Position numbers and translations under genes: made by a program | The notes under the pieces: model-generated | What the model saw: the letters and a program-made list of their open reading frames with translations, nothing else | Told to the model about the DNA's origin: nothing | Databases searched by the model: none | Shown here: piece by piece, positions 45,231 through 54,633 of the stretch | How positions within the stretch are numbered: the first letter of the stretch is position 1 | Layout: each line of letters begins with the position of its first letter | NCBI GenBank assembly: GCA_000949895.1 | Contig: JWIT01000003.1 | Coordinates: 124,001-188,000 of the forward strand | DNA length: 64,000 bases | Source of the DNA: Agrobacterium arsenijevicii | Lineage (GTDB): Bacteria; Pseudomonadota; Alphaproteobacteria; Rhizobiales; Rhizobiaceae | Direction of reading: 5' to 3'

Positions 45231-46076
45231 CTAAAACTGCTTCAGAACGGTGTTGATGGCCGCCGCGACGGCCAGTTCGTCGTCGCGTTCTTGCACGTTG
45301 CCGTCTTCTTCATGCCACGCCGCCGAAAGGCAGCCATAAGCGAAGGCATATCGCAGAAGCACCCGTTCGTCGCGTTTGAGCGTCTTTGCGAAAATCGCCG
45401 CCATGGAGGCAATGCGCGCTTCGCTTCGCGTCAGGTCGAAGCGGTCGAGCGGGTTGGAAAACATGTTGGCGACATCAAGTGCCGCATCGCCGATCAGGCC
45501 AGCCGGGTCGATGACGATCCAGCCGCGCGCACTGCGCATGATGTTTTCGTGATGTAGATCGCCGTGCAGCGGCCTGATATCGCTTTGGCGGCCGATAAGC
45601 TCCTGCGCGAGCGTAGCGCCCTCGATATAGAGGCTGTCCGCACCGTCATCACGGTCCTGTTTGGCTTTACGGAACAGGCTTTGGAAATATCGCGGTAGTG
45701 TCAGCAGGCTTGTCGGCGGCGTCTGTGTTGACGGCCGGTGATAGTGCAGGAGAACATCGGCGGCGATTGCGGTCGCGGCATCGTCGTCACCATCCCGGAA
45801 CAGCACGTCGCGTAAGGTTTCCGTGCCGGCATGTTCCATCAGGAGAATATCGTCGGAGCGGTCGAGCAGCTTCACGCAGCCGATACCCGCCCGCCATTCA
45901 ATGAAATCCGCGCCGCGCAGGCTGTCTTTCAGAACCTTGTGTTTCAGCGCCTTGGCGACGGCAACGGAACCATCGCCAAGTCTGACTTCGTAAACCACCC
46001 CGGCCGGCGTATCGGCAATCTGTTCTGCGGCCTCGATATTCCACGAGGCCGGAAAAGCGGGGATGGCCAATCTCAT
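45231..46076 (-). CDS. APH(6)-like aminoglycoside/hydroxyurea phosphotransferase
   Basis: A 281-residue kinase of the aminoglycoside/hydroxyurea resistance family (StrB/APH(6) type). The N lobe ([19 protein letters not shown]) holds the ATP-binding lysine; the C lobe has the Brenner-type motif [11 protein letters not shown] and the DFG-like [18 protein letters not shown]. Such enzymes phosphorylate streptomycin or hydroxyurea, but chromosomal members need not be resistance genes. Its ATG overlaps the argC stop by 4 bases, so it is translationally coupled downstream of arginine biosynthesis. Substrate unknown. Confidence 0.82.
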   Translation of the reverse strand: MRLAIPAFPASWNIEAAEQIADTPAGVVYEVRLGDGSVAVAKALKHKVLKDSLRGADFIEWRAGIGCVKLLDRSDDILLMEHAGTETLRDVLFRDGDDDAATAIAADVLLHYHRPSTQTPPTSLLTLPRYFQSLFRKAKQDRDDGADSLYIEGATLAQELIGRQSDIRPLHGDLHHENIMRSARGWIVIDPAGLIGDAALDVANMFSNPLDRFDLTRSEARIASMAAIFAKTLKRDERVLLRYAFAYGCLSAAWHEEDGNVQERDDELAVAAAINTVLKQF

Positions 46077-47005
46077 GCAGACAGCATCAGTTCCATGTTC
46101 TGGACAGCTGCACCGGATGCGCCCTTGCCGAGATTGTCGAGCAACGCCACGAGATTGATGTGTTCGCCGCCCGGCGTGCCGAAGACGAACAGCTTCATCG
46201 TGTCCTTGCCCGCCAGTTCCTCGGCATCGATACGCGAAAGCCCCTTGCTCTCGGCAAGCGGAACGACGCTGACGATGTCCTGTCCGGCATAGTGCGCGGA
46301 AAGTGCGGCATGCACGGTCTCGATGGTCGTGCCTTCGCTAAGGTCGGCTGCGAACAGCGGAACCTGCACGATCATGCCCTGCGGGAAACGTCCGACGGAG
46401 GGCGCAAACAGCGGCGCACGGTCGAGCTGGCCATGGATGGTCATCTCAGGAACGTGCTTGTGCGCGAGCGTCAGGCCGTAGAGGAAGTTGTTGGCGCTGA
46501 TCGCATCGTCCCGGCTCTGGTCTTCCATCTGCGCAATCATCTGCTTGCCGCCACCGGTATAACCGGAGACCGCATTGACGCTGACGGGATAACCGTCCGG
46601 CAGGATGCCGCTAGCGCGCAGCGGACGCAGCAGGCCGATCGCGCCAGTCGGGTAGCAGCCCGGATTGGCGACGAAGCGGGCGGAACGAACCTTTTCGCCC
46701 TGTTCCTTGTCCATTTCGGCAAAACCGTAAGCCCAGTCCTTGTGGACGCGATAGGCGGTCGAGGTGTCGATGATGCGGACATTGTTGTTGCCGGCCACCA
46801 TGGAGACGGCTTCCCGGGAAGCATCGTCCGGCAGGCAGAGGATCGAAATGTCGGCGTTGTTGAGCATATCCTCGCGAATAGCGGCGTTGCGACGCTCGGC
46901 TTCGGGAATGGACAGCAATTCGATATCGCGGCGACCAGCAAGGCGCGTGCGGATCTGCAGACCCGTTGTGCCGTGTTCGCCATCGATGAAGATCTTCGCT
47001 GTCAT
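46073..47005 (-). CDS. argC: N-acetyl-gamma-glutamyl-phosphate reductase (type 2)
   Basis: A 310-residue NADPH enzyme for the third step of arginine synthesis. Visible are EHGTTGLQI (nucleotide-binding loop, type 2 variant), [10 protein letters not shown] with the catalytic cysteine, and the histidine-bearing HKHVPEM. Length is shorter than the 340-residue E. coli form, as in type 2 enzymes of Alphaproteobacteria. ATG 47005 follows AAGGAC. Upstream lies speB on the same strand, 72 bases away; the frame's longer upstream extension is not used. Confidence 0.92.
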   Translation of the reverse strand: MTAKIFIDGEHGTTGLQIRTRLAGRRDIELLSIPEAERRNAAIREDMLNNADISILCLPDDASREAVSMVAGNNNVRIIDTSTAYRVHKDWAYGFAEMDKEQGEKVRSARFVANPGCYPTGAIGLLRPLRASGILPDGYPVSVNAVSGYTGGGKQMIAQMEDQSRDDAISANNFLYGLTLAHKHVPEMTIHGQLDRAPLFAPSVGRFPQGMIVQVPLFAADLSEGTTIETVHAALSAHYAGQDIVSVVPLAESKGLSRIDAEELAGKDTMKLFVFGTPGGEHINLVALLDNLGKGASGAAVQNMELMLSA

Positions 47006-47076
47006 GTCCTTGTCCTGACTTTTCAAAGGGTTGTGGAGGTAATTGGAATCAGTTCTGCAAGTGCCATTTTTTACTG

Positions 47077-48030
47077 TCAGCCAGCCTTCGCCAGCCGTTC
47101 GGCACGCAGGCCAAGCATATACATCGCAACGGTGGCTCCGGCAATGGCGGTAATATCCGCATGGTCGTAAGCCGGCGCGACTTCCACCACATCGGAACCG
47201 CGAATATCGAGCTGGCCAAGCCCGCGCAGGACGGACAATATCTTGGCGCTGGTCGGCCCACCGGCGACAGGCGTGCCGGTTCCGGGCGCGAAGGCGGGAT
47301 CGAGGCAATCGATATCGAAGGTGAGATAGACCGGTATGCCTGCCGTGTGCTTGACGATCAGCGAGGCTATGTCGCTTGCCCGCATTTCCTCCACCTCATA
47401 ACCGTGGAGAATGCGGATGCCGAAATCCTCCGGCGCATGGGTGCGGATGCCGATCTGGATCGAGCGGTCTGGATCGATCAGGCCGTCGCGCACGGCGCGC
47501 GCCACGAAGGAACCGTGGTCGATGCGTTTGCCGTCGTCGAACCATGTGTCCTGATGCGCATCGAAATGCACCAGCGCCAGCGGGCCATGTTTGGCCACAT
47601 GCGCCTTCAGAAGTGGCCATGTGATGAAATGGTCGCCGCCGAGCGTCAGCAGATAATCGGTCTTGGAGATGATTTTGCGCGCTTCCTTTTCGATTGCCTC
47701 AGGCGTTTTCCAGTGATTGCCATAGTCGAGCAGACAGTCGCCGTAATCGATCGTCGGCATATGGGCGAAGAGATCGCGCGCGAAGGGATATTGCGGGTCG
47801 TTATCGAAGATCGCGGAGGCGCGGCGGATCGCCTGCGGCCCGAAGCGTGCGCCCGGCCGGTTGGACGTTGCCGCATCGAAGGGGACGCCCCAGATGGCGG
47901 TCGATACGCCCTTGAGGTTCTTGGTATATTTACGCCGCATGAAGGAGAGGACGCCCGCATGGGTGGGGTCGGTCGCAGCCGATGTCAGCGTTGCGGCGGT
48001 GAAGGCGTGGTCGATGGTTTTGGACGGCAT
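47077..48030 (-). CDS. speB: Agmatinase / ureohydrolase
   Basis: A 317-residue manganese enzyme of the ureohydrolase family, splitting agmatine to putrescine and urea. The metal-binding motifs are [17 protein letters not shown] and [17 protein letters not shown]. Close relatives include guanidinobutyrase and proclavaminate amidinohydrolase, so the exact guanidino substrate is unproved. It lies between rpsI and argC on the same strand, linking polyamine and arginine metabolism. GAGGTGATC precedes the ATG. Confidence 0.88.
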   Translation of the reverse strand: MPSKTIDHAFTAATLTSAATDPTHAGVLSFMRRKYTKNLKGVSTAIWGVPFDAATSNRPGARFGPQAIRRASAIFDNDPQYPFARDLFAHMPTIDYGDCLLDYGNHWKTPEAIEKEARKIISKTDYLLTLGGDHFITWPLLKAHVAKHGPLALVHFDAHQDTWFDDGKRIDHGSFVARAVRDGLIDPDRSIQIGIRTHAPEDFGIRILHGYEVEEMRASDIASLIVKHTAGIPVYLTFDIDCLDPAFAPGTGTPVAGGPTSAKILSVLRGLGQLDIRGSDVVEVAPAYDHADITAIAGATVAMYMLGLRAERLAKAG

Positions 48031-48101
48031 TGATCACCTCGTTGCGGACTGTGAGGTGAGGGTGCTGTCTTCTCTTCAAAAAAACAAGGGAGCAAAACAA
48101 C

Positions 48102-48131
48102 GAAAAAAGGCGGAGCCGAAGCCCCGCCTTT
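48102..48131 (-). terminator. Rho-independent terminator after rpsI
   Basis: On the minus strand: AAAGGCGGGGC, the UUCG tetraloop, GCTCCGCCTTT followed by more T residues. This is a textbook terminator 27 bases after the rpsI stop codon. Confidence 0.9.
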
Positions 48132-48157
48132 CGAAGGTATATTGCACCAGTAAGCGA

Positions 48158-48625
48158 TTAGCGCTTGGAGAACTGGAACGAACGGCGGGCCTTGGCCTTA
48201 CCGTACTTCTTACGCTCGACAACGCGGCTGTCGCGGGTCAGGAAGCCACCCTTCTTCAGAACAGCGCGCAGGCCCGGTTCGAAGTAGGTGAGAGCCTTGG
48301 ACAGACCGTGACGAACGGCACCGGCCTGACCGGACAGACCACCACCGGCAACGGTGGCGATGATGTCGAACTGGCCCGTGCGTGCAACGGCAACGATCGG
48401 CTGCTGAAGGATCATCTGCAGAACCGGACGTGCGAAATACGTGGTGAAATCGCGGCCGTTGATGATGATCTTGCCAGAACCCGGCTTTACCCATACGCGG
48501 GCAACGGCGTTCTTGCGCTTGCCGGTCGCGTAGGAGCGGCCGAGAGTGTCAACCTTGCGGACGTGCACGGGAGCCGAAGCTTCCGATGCCGGGGCGAGGT
48601 CTTTCAGAGAGGAAAGATCGGCCAT
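48158..48625 (-). CDS. rpsI: 30S ribosomal protein S9
   Basis: A 155-residue S9. The N-terminal extension ([17 protein letters not shown]) is usual in Alphaproteobacteria; then [29 protein letters not shown] and the C-terminal tail [24 protein letters not shown], which reaches the decoding centre. It begins 2 bases after rplM and ends at a strong terminator. Confidence 0.97.
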   Translation of the reverse strand: MADLSSLKDLAPASEASAPVHVRKVDTLGRSYATGKRKNAVARVWVKPGSGKIIINGRDFTTYFARPVLQMILQQPIVAVARTGQFDIIATVAGGGLSGQAGAVRHGLSKALTYFEPGLRAVLKKGGFLTRDSRVVERKKYGKAKARRSFQFSKR

Positions 48626-48627
48626 TA

Positions 48628-49092
48628 TCAGGCGCTCCTTACGTTCTTCTTGTTGAGCACGGCCACGTCGAGAACGACCGGCTGCTGTGCTTCGTGCGGG
48701 TGGTTCGAGCCGGCGTAAACGCGCAGGTTCTTCATCTGGCGACGGCCGAGCGGGCCGCGCGGAATCATGCGCTCGACGGCCTTTTCAACGACGCGCTCCG
48801 GGAAGCGACCTTCGATGATCTGGCGAGCCGTACGCTCCTTGATGCCACCCGGGTGACCGGTGTGCCAGTAGTACTTCTTGTCGGAGTACTTGTTGCCGGT
48901 GAAGGCAATCTTTTCCGCGTTGATAACGATGACGTTGTCGCCATCATCAACGTGGGGGGTGTAGGTGGCCTTATGCTTGCCGCGCAGGCGGGTAGCAATG
49001 ATGGTGGCGAGGCGACCAACAACGAGGCCTTCGGCGTCGATGATGACCCACTTCTTCTCCACCTCAGCAGGCTTCTGAACGAAAGTAGACAT
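48628..49092 (-). CDS. rplM: 50S ribosomal protein L13
   Basis: A 154-residue L13. Signature pieces are [64 protein letters not shown] and [33 protein letters not shown] 49092 is chosen over an ORF-extending upstream start. It is the first gene of the rplM-rpsI operon with a clear sigma-70 promoter at 49226-49254. Confidence 0.97.
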   Translation of the reverse strand: MSTFVQKPAEVEKKWVIIDAEGLVVGRLATIIATRLRGKHKATYTPHVDDGDNVIVINAEKIAFTGNKYSDKKYYWHTGHPGGIKERTARQIIEGRFPERVVEKAVERMIPRGPLGRRQMKNLRVYAGSNHPHEAQQPVVLDVAVLNKKNVRSA

Positions 49093-49225
49093 AGGTTTCA
49101 CTCTCTAACGTGGACCCGTCATCCTCTTTTTGAATAGAGCATACGGGCGTTTCTTGTTGCTTGGTTTGGTCGCATGGAAGGCGACCGCAAATGACCATAT
49201 TCCGTTTGGAATCCGATCTGGCGCG

Positions 49226-49254
49226 CTTATACGGTGTAGCTGCGGAAGCGTCAA
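49226..49254 (-). promoter_or_regulatory. Sigma-70 promoter of rplM-rpsI
   Basis: On the minus strand: -35 TTGACG, a spacer of exactly 17 bases, -10 TATAAG. It is about 134 bases before the rplM start, leaving a leader long enough for ribosomal feedback control. Confidence 0.75.
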
Positions 49255-49344
49255 TATGACGGTTTTGGCTGATCGTAAAAATAAACCAATAAAAACAATA
49301 TGTTATTAATGTGGTATTATTTTACCCCACTAATCTGGTCCGTT

Positions 49345-50181
49345 TTATCCCAGTCGCATGACCAGAACGCCCGCCGCGATGATGCCACCGGCGAGATAAC
49401 GCCAGATGCTGGCGCGTTCTTTCAGGATCACGACGGAGATCACCAGAGCGAAGAGAATGGAGGTTTCCCGCAGCGCCGCGACGACTGCGACGGGGGCCTT
49501 GGTCATGGCATAGAGCGCCAGCCCGTAGGAGAGAATGGAGCCGCCGCCGCCGATCAGGCCACGCCACCAGTTTCGCTGCACATGTCGTGCGACGGCGCTT
49601 ACGCCACGTTGGTAAAAGGCAAAACCGAAAAGCAGCACAGGCGGCAGAAGCGACATCCACAGCGTATAGGAAATCGCATTGCCGGAAAGCCTTGCGCCGA
49701 CACCATCGACGAAGGTGTAGGAGGCGATCACGAAGGCATTGATAAGCGCAAGGATGATTGCCTTGCCGCCGCCGCGCCGCGCTTCGAAGGCAAGCGTCAA
49801 TATGCCGCCGGAAATGATGGCGATCCCGGCAAGCGCAAGCGGGCTTAGAACCTCGCTCAGGAAAAGGCTGCTCGTCGCCGCGACAATCAGGGGCGCGACG
49901 CCGCGCATGACGGGATAAACAAGGCCGATATCGCCGATCGTATAGGCAGCGGCGACAAGGCGAAAATAGGCAAATTGCAGAAAAGCCGAGGCGATGAGGA
50001 ACGGAATGGCCACCGGCGCGGGAAACGGCAGGAAGGGCAGGAACGGTAACGAGCAGGCCGCGGCCCCCGCCGCGATCAGCGAGGCGTCCAGCGATTTGTC
50101 GGATCCGGATTTTACCAGCGCATTCCATCCGGCATGCAGTATCGCGCCCAGAAGCACCAGAATAAGAATGTCAAATGTCAC
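49345..50181 (-). CDS. EamA-family (DMT) membrane transporter
   Basis: A 278-residue ten-helix transporter of the drug/metabolite superfamily with two EamA repeats: the first includes AYTIGDIGLVYPVMRGVAPLIVA, the second SYGLALYAMTKAPVAVVAALRETSILFALV with the paired helix that follows, SVVILKERASIWRYLAGGIIAAGVLVMRLG. Substrates in this group range from amino acids to metabolites; none can be assigned. I place the start at GTG 50181 (MTFDILILVLLGA); TTG 50214 is weak. It appears monocistronic. Confidence 0.85.
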   Translation of the reverse strand: MTFDILILVLLGAILHAGWNALVKSGSDKSLDASLIAAGAAACSLPFLPFLPFPAPVAIPFLIASAFLQFAYFRLVAAAYTIGDIGLVYPVMRGVAPLIVAATSSLFLSEVLSPLALAGIAIISGGILTLAFEARRGGGKAIILALINAFVIASYTFVDGVGARLSGNAISYTLWMSLLPPVLLFGFAFYQRGVSAVARHVQRNWWRGLIGGGGSILSYGLALYAMTKAPVAVVAALRETSILFALVISVVILKERASIWRYLAGGIIAAGVLVMRLG

Positions 50182-50217
50182 AATAGAGACTCGCTCGCGG
50201 GCTACTCTGGGCAACCT

Positions 50218-50264
50218 ACAGCATCGGCTTGAAAACCGGAATCCATTTTCGATGGTGGCGATGC
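50218..50264. repeat. Partial RIME-like element
   Basis: GCATCG (50221-50226) and CGATGC (50259-50264) flank GAAAACCGGAATCCATTTTCGATGG, similar to one arm of the other intergenic elements. The second arm is absent. Confidence 0.5.
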
Positions 50265-51061
50265 GAGGCGCCGATCCTGCTGCGCAGGCCGCGATCGCTT
50301 TACGGATTATGACGCGCGTTAAATTTCGGGTTGGTGCCTGTTGCGAGGTGAAGTGGACGGCTTTGCCTGAGCTGGTATGCGCCGCTGCTCATGATTTCAT
50401 CAGCAAGACGGATGCGTCGATGTCTGGCGCACAGCTTGTGGTTTCGTTACGGAGCCTATTTTTCGAAAAATGCCACCGGTTTCGGCGACAATTCCCGCTC
50501 AAAATCCCCCGTATTTCACAGGGAGAGGTGTATCAATTTATTGATGACACCTTTGCCAAAAATGAAAAGAAGTTTCAATTCATTACTGAAGCGTTGACTG
50601 CAACGTTGCAGTTTTGCCTATGGTTTGATTTGCAGAATAACTTTCTGAAAATTAGGTGTGGCTAATTAATCGGTGAACGGAATGAAAACAAACAGGAGAC
50701 GAAGGGCGCATGATATGCACGCAAATGTTGTTTTAGCAAGTATTCCCCCAAATAACCGTCTTTTGAGAACTGGACAAAAATACTCAATACAACGGTGGTC
50801 GGGGTGTTTTTGTGAAATCATTTTGCGCAGGCGACACCGTGCGGTGACGGGGTGTTGAACCCGCCATGTTCAGTATTTTCAATCGGGCAGGGGTTCAAGA
50901 GAACGATGTCGCTTCCTAGATTGAGAATGACAGCCGCAAAAAAGCGGTGCCAAAAACGCTTTTGTTGATTTATGCGGGAGACGCGATGCTCGCGGGCTGT
51001 CAAGCGTTGGACCGCGCCGGAGAACCTTAAACCGCACGATATGCCAGAGGGAGAAGTTGAC
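50265..51061. other. 800-base gene-poor region with possible small RNA
   Basis: I find no credible protein gene here; the longest frames lack a ribosome site and have rhizobia-unlike composition. The base composition turns AT-rich from about 50460. A promoter-like pair and a structured segment at 50762-50966 may be a small RNA (listed separately). The last 50 bases are the leader of the CoA-binding protein gene. Confidence 0.4.
50800..50966 (+). ncRNA. Candidate small RNA (unnamed)
   Basis: Upstream sits TTGAGA, 17 bases, AATACA, a plausible promoter. The segment then contains stacked inverted repeats: ACACCGTGCGGTG (stem CACC/GGTG), CGGGGTGTTGAACCCG (stem CGGG/CCCG), flanked by GGCG / CGCC; and it ends in AAAAGCG...CGCTTTT with a T run, which could terminate transcription. 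There is no open frame. The set is suggestive but unproved; none of the known rhizobial RNAs was recognised. Confidence 0.3.
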
Positions 51062-51496
51062 ATGCAGCATGATACTTATGAGCCGGATTACCTCAGAAAA
51101 ATCCTGACGGATGTCAGGACCATCGCACTGCTTGGCGCGTCTCCCAACCCGGACCGGCCGAGCCATGGCGTCATGCGTTTTCTCTTGTCCAAGGGTTACC
51201 GTGTGTTCCCGGTCAATCCCGGTCAGGCGGGCAAGGAGATATTGGGGCAGAAGGTCTATGCCCGGCTCGCCGATATTCCCGAACCTGTCGACATGGTCGA
51301 CGTGTTCCGGGCACCGGAATATTTGTCGGCGATTGTCGAAGAGGCGATATTGCTGCCCGAGCGGCCATCGGTGATCTGGGGCCAGCTTTCCGTCAGGGAT
51401 GACAATGCCGCCGCCAAGGCGGAGGCCTACGGCATGAACGTGGTGATGGACCGTTGCCCCGCAATTGAGTATCCGCGTCTCAATATTGTGCGATAG
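51062..51496 (+). CDS. CoA-binding Rossmann-fold protein (YccU-like)
   Basis: A 144-residue cytoplasmic protein of the CoA-binding domain family: IALLGASPNPDRPSHGVMRFLLSKGYRVFPVNPGQAGKEILGQKVYARLADIPEPVDMVDVFRAPEYL, then VIWGQLSVRDDNAAAKAEAYGMNVVMDRCPAIEY. These are single domains related to the N-terminal half of succinyl-CoA synthetase alpha, with unsettled biochemistry. ATG 51062 follows AGGGAGAAG. It precedes metY by 73 bases, and they may share a transcript. Confidence 0.88.
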   Translation: MQHDTYEPDYLRKILTDVRTIALLGASPNPDRPSHGVMRFLLSKGYRVFPVNPGQAGKEILGQKVYARLADIPEPVDMVDVFRAPEYLSAIVEEAILLPERPSVIWGQLSVRDDNAAAKAEAYGMNVVMDRCPAIEYPRLNIVR

Positions 51497-51569
51497 TTAG
51501 CACACATTGGACTTATCATTTGGCGGCAAGCCATTATGATCCCTCCAAAATAGCATTGGAGGAAACATC

Positions 51570-52853
51570 ATGCCGAGCAGCAATCCCGGGTTTTCAACGC
51601 TGGCCGTCCATGCGGGCGCACAGCCAGACCCGACCACCGGCGCGCGCGCGACGCCGATCTACCAGACGACGGCCTTTGCCTTCCGTGACGCCGATCACGC
51701 CGCCGCCCTGTTCGGATTGAAAGAGTTCGGCAATATCTACACACGCATCATGAACCCCACCCAGGCGGTTCTGGAAGAGCGCGTGGCGGCGCTTGAGGGC
51801 GGTACGGCAGCGCTTGCCGTCGCATCCGGTCACGCCGCGCAATTGCTGGTCTTCCACACGTTGTTGCAACACGGCGATAATTTCGTCTCCGCCCGCCAGC
51901 TTTATGGCGGCTCCATCAACCAGTTCGGTCACGCCTTCAAGGGCTTCGACTGGCAGGTGCGCTGGGCCGACGCGGCCGATCCGGCCAGTTTCGAACGGCA
52001 GATCGATGACCGCACCCGCGCCATCTTCATCGAAAGCCTCGCCAATCCCGGTGGCACATTCGTGGATATTGCCGCGATTGCCGATGTCGCTCACCGGCAT
52101 GGCCTGCCGCTCATCGTCGACAACACGATGGCCAGCCCCTATCTGTTGCGGCCGCTGGAGCATGGCGCGGATATCGTGCTGCATTCGCTGACGAAATTCC
52201 TCGGCGGCCACGGCAATTCCATGGGCGGTATCATCGTTGACGGTGGAACCTTCGACTGGTCGGCGACCGACAAATACCCGGCGCTGTCGCAGCCGCGGCC
52301 GGAATATTCAGGCGTCGTGCTGCACCAGACCTTCGGCAATTTCGCTTTCGCCATCGCCTGCCGCGTTCTGGGCTTACGCGATCTTGGCCCGGCGATCTCG
52401 CCCTTCAATGCCTTCCTCATCCTCACTGGCATAGAAACCCTGCCGCTGCGCGTTCAGCGCCACTCGGACAATGCGCTCGCCGTTGCCAAATGGCTGAAGG
52501 CGCATCCGAAGGTTGGCTGGGTGCATTATGCGGGGTTGGAGGACAGCGACAACTACGCCATCCAGCAACACTATTCGCCAAAGGGGGCGGGGTCCGTCTT
52601 CACCTTCGGCATCAAGGGTGGTTATGCCGCCGGCAAGGCGCTGGTGGAAGGCCTGCAACTCTTCTCGCATCTCGCCAACATCGGCGATACGCGCTCTCTG
52701 GTCATCCATCCGGCCTCCACCACCCATGCGCAGCTGACGCCGGAACAGCAGACGGCAGCAGGTGCCGGGCCGGATGTGGTGCGCCTGTCGATCGGCATCG
52801 AAGATGTCAAGGACATCATCGCCGATCTAGAACAATCGCTCGCGAAGCTCTGA
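51570..52853 (+). CDS. metY: O-acetylhomoserine sulfhydrylase (aminocarboxypropyltransferase)
   Basis: A 427-residue cystathionine-synthase-family PLP enzyme joining O-acetylhomoserine with sulphide or methanethiol to give homocysteine or methionine. The N-terminal [30 protein letters not shown] and the PLP lysine in [16 protein letters not shown] are typical. The [20 protein letters not shown] segment fits MetY better than MetB. AGGAGG-like TGGAGG precedes the ATG. A cupin gene follows by 15 bases. I see no SAM riboswitch in the leader. Confidence 0.9.
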   Translation: MPSSNPGFSTLAVHAGAQPDPTTGARATPIYQTTAFAFRDADHAAALFGLKEFGNIYTRIMNPTQAVLEERVAALEGGTAALAVASGHAAQLLVFHTLLQHGDNFVSARQLYGGSINQFGHAFKGFDWQVRWADAADPASFERQIDDRTRAIFIESLANPGGTFVDIAAIADVAHRHGLPLIVDNTMASPYLLRPLEHGADIVLHSLTKFLGGHGNSMGGIIVDGGTFDWSATDKYPALSQPRPEYSGVVLHQTFGNFAFAIACRVLGLRDLGPAISPFNAFLILTGIETLPLRVQRHSDNALAVAKWLKAHPKVGWVHYAGLEDSDNYAIQQHYSPKGAGSVFTFGIKGGYAAGKALVEGLQLFSHLANIGDTRSLVIHPASTTHAQLTPEQQTAAGAGPDVVRLSIGIEDVKDIIADLEQSLAKL

Positions 52854-52868
52854 GAGACCGGGGTCGTC

Positions 52869-53237
52869 ATGACGAATTTTCTGTCGTTCGAAGATACACA
52901 GACCGCTGCGGACGATAATGTTTCCGTCGAGGTGGAGCACAGTGCGCCCGCGCCGGAGAGGTTGATTTCCGGCGACCCCAGATTCACCACATGGAACCTG
53001 GAGGAAGCGCCGGGCGGCATCTATGCCGGTATCTGGCAATCGACCCCCGGCAAATGGCGGGTGGTCTATGACGAATGGGAATATTTCAACATTCTCGAGG
53101 GTCACTCGATCCTGACCGAGGATGGCGGAACCCCGCGCGACCTGAGAGCGGGCGACAGGCTGATCCTGCGGCCGGGATTCAAGGGCACCTGGGAGGTCGT
53201 CGAAACGACCCGCAAGGATTATGTCATCCGGCTTTAG
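52869..53237 (+). CDS. Cupin_3/DUF861 small protein
   Basis: A 122-residue single-cupin protein. The barrel segments ERLISGDPRFTTWNLEEAPGGIYAGIWQSTPGKWRVVYDEWEYFNILEGHSILTEDGGTPRDLRAGDRLILRPGFKGTWEVVE match the (S)-ureidoglycine aminohydrolase-like/DUF861 family. The usual metal histidines are mostly replaced, so it may be a non-catalytic binder. It lies 15 bases behind metY on the same strand and is likely co-transcribed, but its link to methionine metabolism is unknown. Confidence 0.8.
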   Translation: MTNFLSFEDTQTAADDNVSVEVEHSAPAPERLISGDPRFTTWNLEEAPGGIYAGIWQSTPGKWRVVYDEWEYFNILEGHSILTEDGGTPRDLRAGDRLILRPGFKGTWEVVETTRKDYVIRL

Positions 53238-53294
53238 TGGCCGGATGATTTTTATACGTCCACCGCCGGGAAAAGGTCATTTCCGGCGTGGCCG

Positions 53295-54542
53295 TCACCA
53301 GCTGAGATCGAGCCGTTCCAGACCGTGGAAATGATAGACGTCCTTGACCCTGGGCGGCTCGGCAATCTTCAGGCCCGGCAGGCGCTTGAAAAGCAGCGGC
53401 AAGGCGAGGTTCAGCTCCAGCCTCGCCAGCGGCGCGCCGATGCAGAAATGGATGCCGGCGCCGAAGGATACGTTGGCGCCTTCGTTTCGGTCAGGCCTGA
53501 AGGCCAGCGGATCGGAAAATTTCGTCGGATCGAGATTGGCCGCTGCGAGAATGAGGCTGACCTTGTCGCCGCGTTTGAATTCTACGCCGTCGATCTCGAC
53601 CGGTTCCAGAACCCAGCGCTGGAAGATATGGACGGGCGCACAGATGCGCAGCGTCTCCTCCACCGTGCGTTCCGTGGCCGTCTCGTCGTGGAACAGGGTG
53701 TCGGGGGAAATGCCGCTTTCCAGAATGATGCGCACGGAATTGCCGATCTGGTGCACGGTCGCTTCGTGGCCGGCGTTCAGGAGCACGATGGTGGTGGAGA
53801 TCAACTCGTCGTCGGTGAGATACTGGCCCTTGTGTTCCGTGTGGATCATGTGGCTCAGCAGATCGTCCTTCGGCTCCGCCCGCCGCTCAGCAATCACGCT
53901 GCGCACATAGTCTGAGAATTCATGCGCGGCCTTGTCGGCCAGAAGCTCGTCTTCGGGCGTGCGCTTGAACATGTACATGCCGACATAGGCATGCGACCAT
54001 TTCAGAAGCTGTGGCCCCATCTCCTCGGGAATGCCGATCATCCGCGCGATCATCGTTACCGGAATGATGTCGGCATATGAGGCTAGCAGTTCCGTCTCGC
54101 CGTTCCGCTCGAAGGCGTCGATCAGCCGATTGGCGAGTTCCTCGATTTCCGGCTTCATCTTGTCGACATGCCGCGAAACGAAGGCACGGTTGATGAGCGT
54201 GCGCAGCCGCGTATGTTCCGGTGGTTCCAGTTCCAGAAGCGAATGCTGCTCGGCGGCGTCGAAATGCTTCACATGCTCGAGCGGCTCTGCAAGGCCGATT
54301 TCCTCACGGCTCGCGACATGCAGGATCTGCCGTCCGAACCGGCGGTCGCGCAGAAGGGCGCTGACATGGTCGTATCCGGTGAAGAACCATTGCCGCTGCT
54401 CTTCCCAGTAGAAGGTAGGACATTGGGCATGCAGGGCGGCATAGACCGGGTTCGGATCGTTGTAGAAGGCCGGGTCGCGGGCATTAAGGGAAACACGGCG
54501 CGTGGCGGTATCGATTTTGAGAAAGGGAAATGTCGCTGTCAT
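53295..54542 (-). CDS. Cytochrome P450
   Basis: A 415-residue soluble bacterial P450. The heme-binding loop is FGAGIHFCIGAPLARLE, the ERR triad arginines lie in FRPDRNEG and the K helix EETLRI, and the I-helix motif is NAGHEATVHQ. In the I helix the usual acid-alcohol threonine site reads alanine followed by threonine, a variant that may change oxygen activation. No ferredoxin gene is adjacent; the nearest reductase is far away. Substrate unknown. It is convergent with the metY-cupin pair. Confidence 0.9.
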   Translation of the reverse strand: MTATFPFLKIDTATRRVSLNARDPAFYNDPNPVYAALHAQCPTFYWEEQRQWFFTGYDHVSALLRDRRFGRQILHVASREEIGLAEPLEHVKHFDAAEQHSLLELEPPEHTRLRTLINRAFVSRHVDKMKPEIEELANRLIDAFERNGETELLASYADIIPVTMIARMIGIPEEMGPQLLKWSHAYVGMYMFKRTPEDELLADKAAHEFSDYVRSVIAERRAEPKDDLLSHMIHTEHKGQYLTDDELISTTIVLLNAGHEATVHQIGNSVRIILESGISPDTLFHDETATERTVEETLRICAPVHIFQRWVLEPVEIDGVEFKRGDKVSLILAAANLDPTKFSDPLAFRPDRNEGANVSFGAGIHFCIGAPLARLELNLALPLLFKRLPGLKIAEPPRVKDVYHFHGLERLDLSW

Positions 54543-54633
54543 ACCTATGGTTTAGTCCGCGTGCGGTGGTTTGGGAAGGGCGTGAAAAAGCCCCCGCATG
54601 TGTTTCTCTGTGTGTCCCTGAGTGGTGATACCG

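Noticed and set aside
49994-50665. A 223-residue plus-strand frame upstream of the CoA-binding gene
   Set aside because: The first half is antisense to the EamA transporter gene and the second half has no ribosome site or recognisable sequence.
51480-51569. SAM riboswitch ahead of metY
   Set aside because: I looked for SAM-II type pseudoknot features in the leader and found neither the stems nor the conserved bases.
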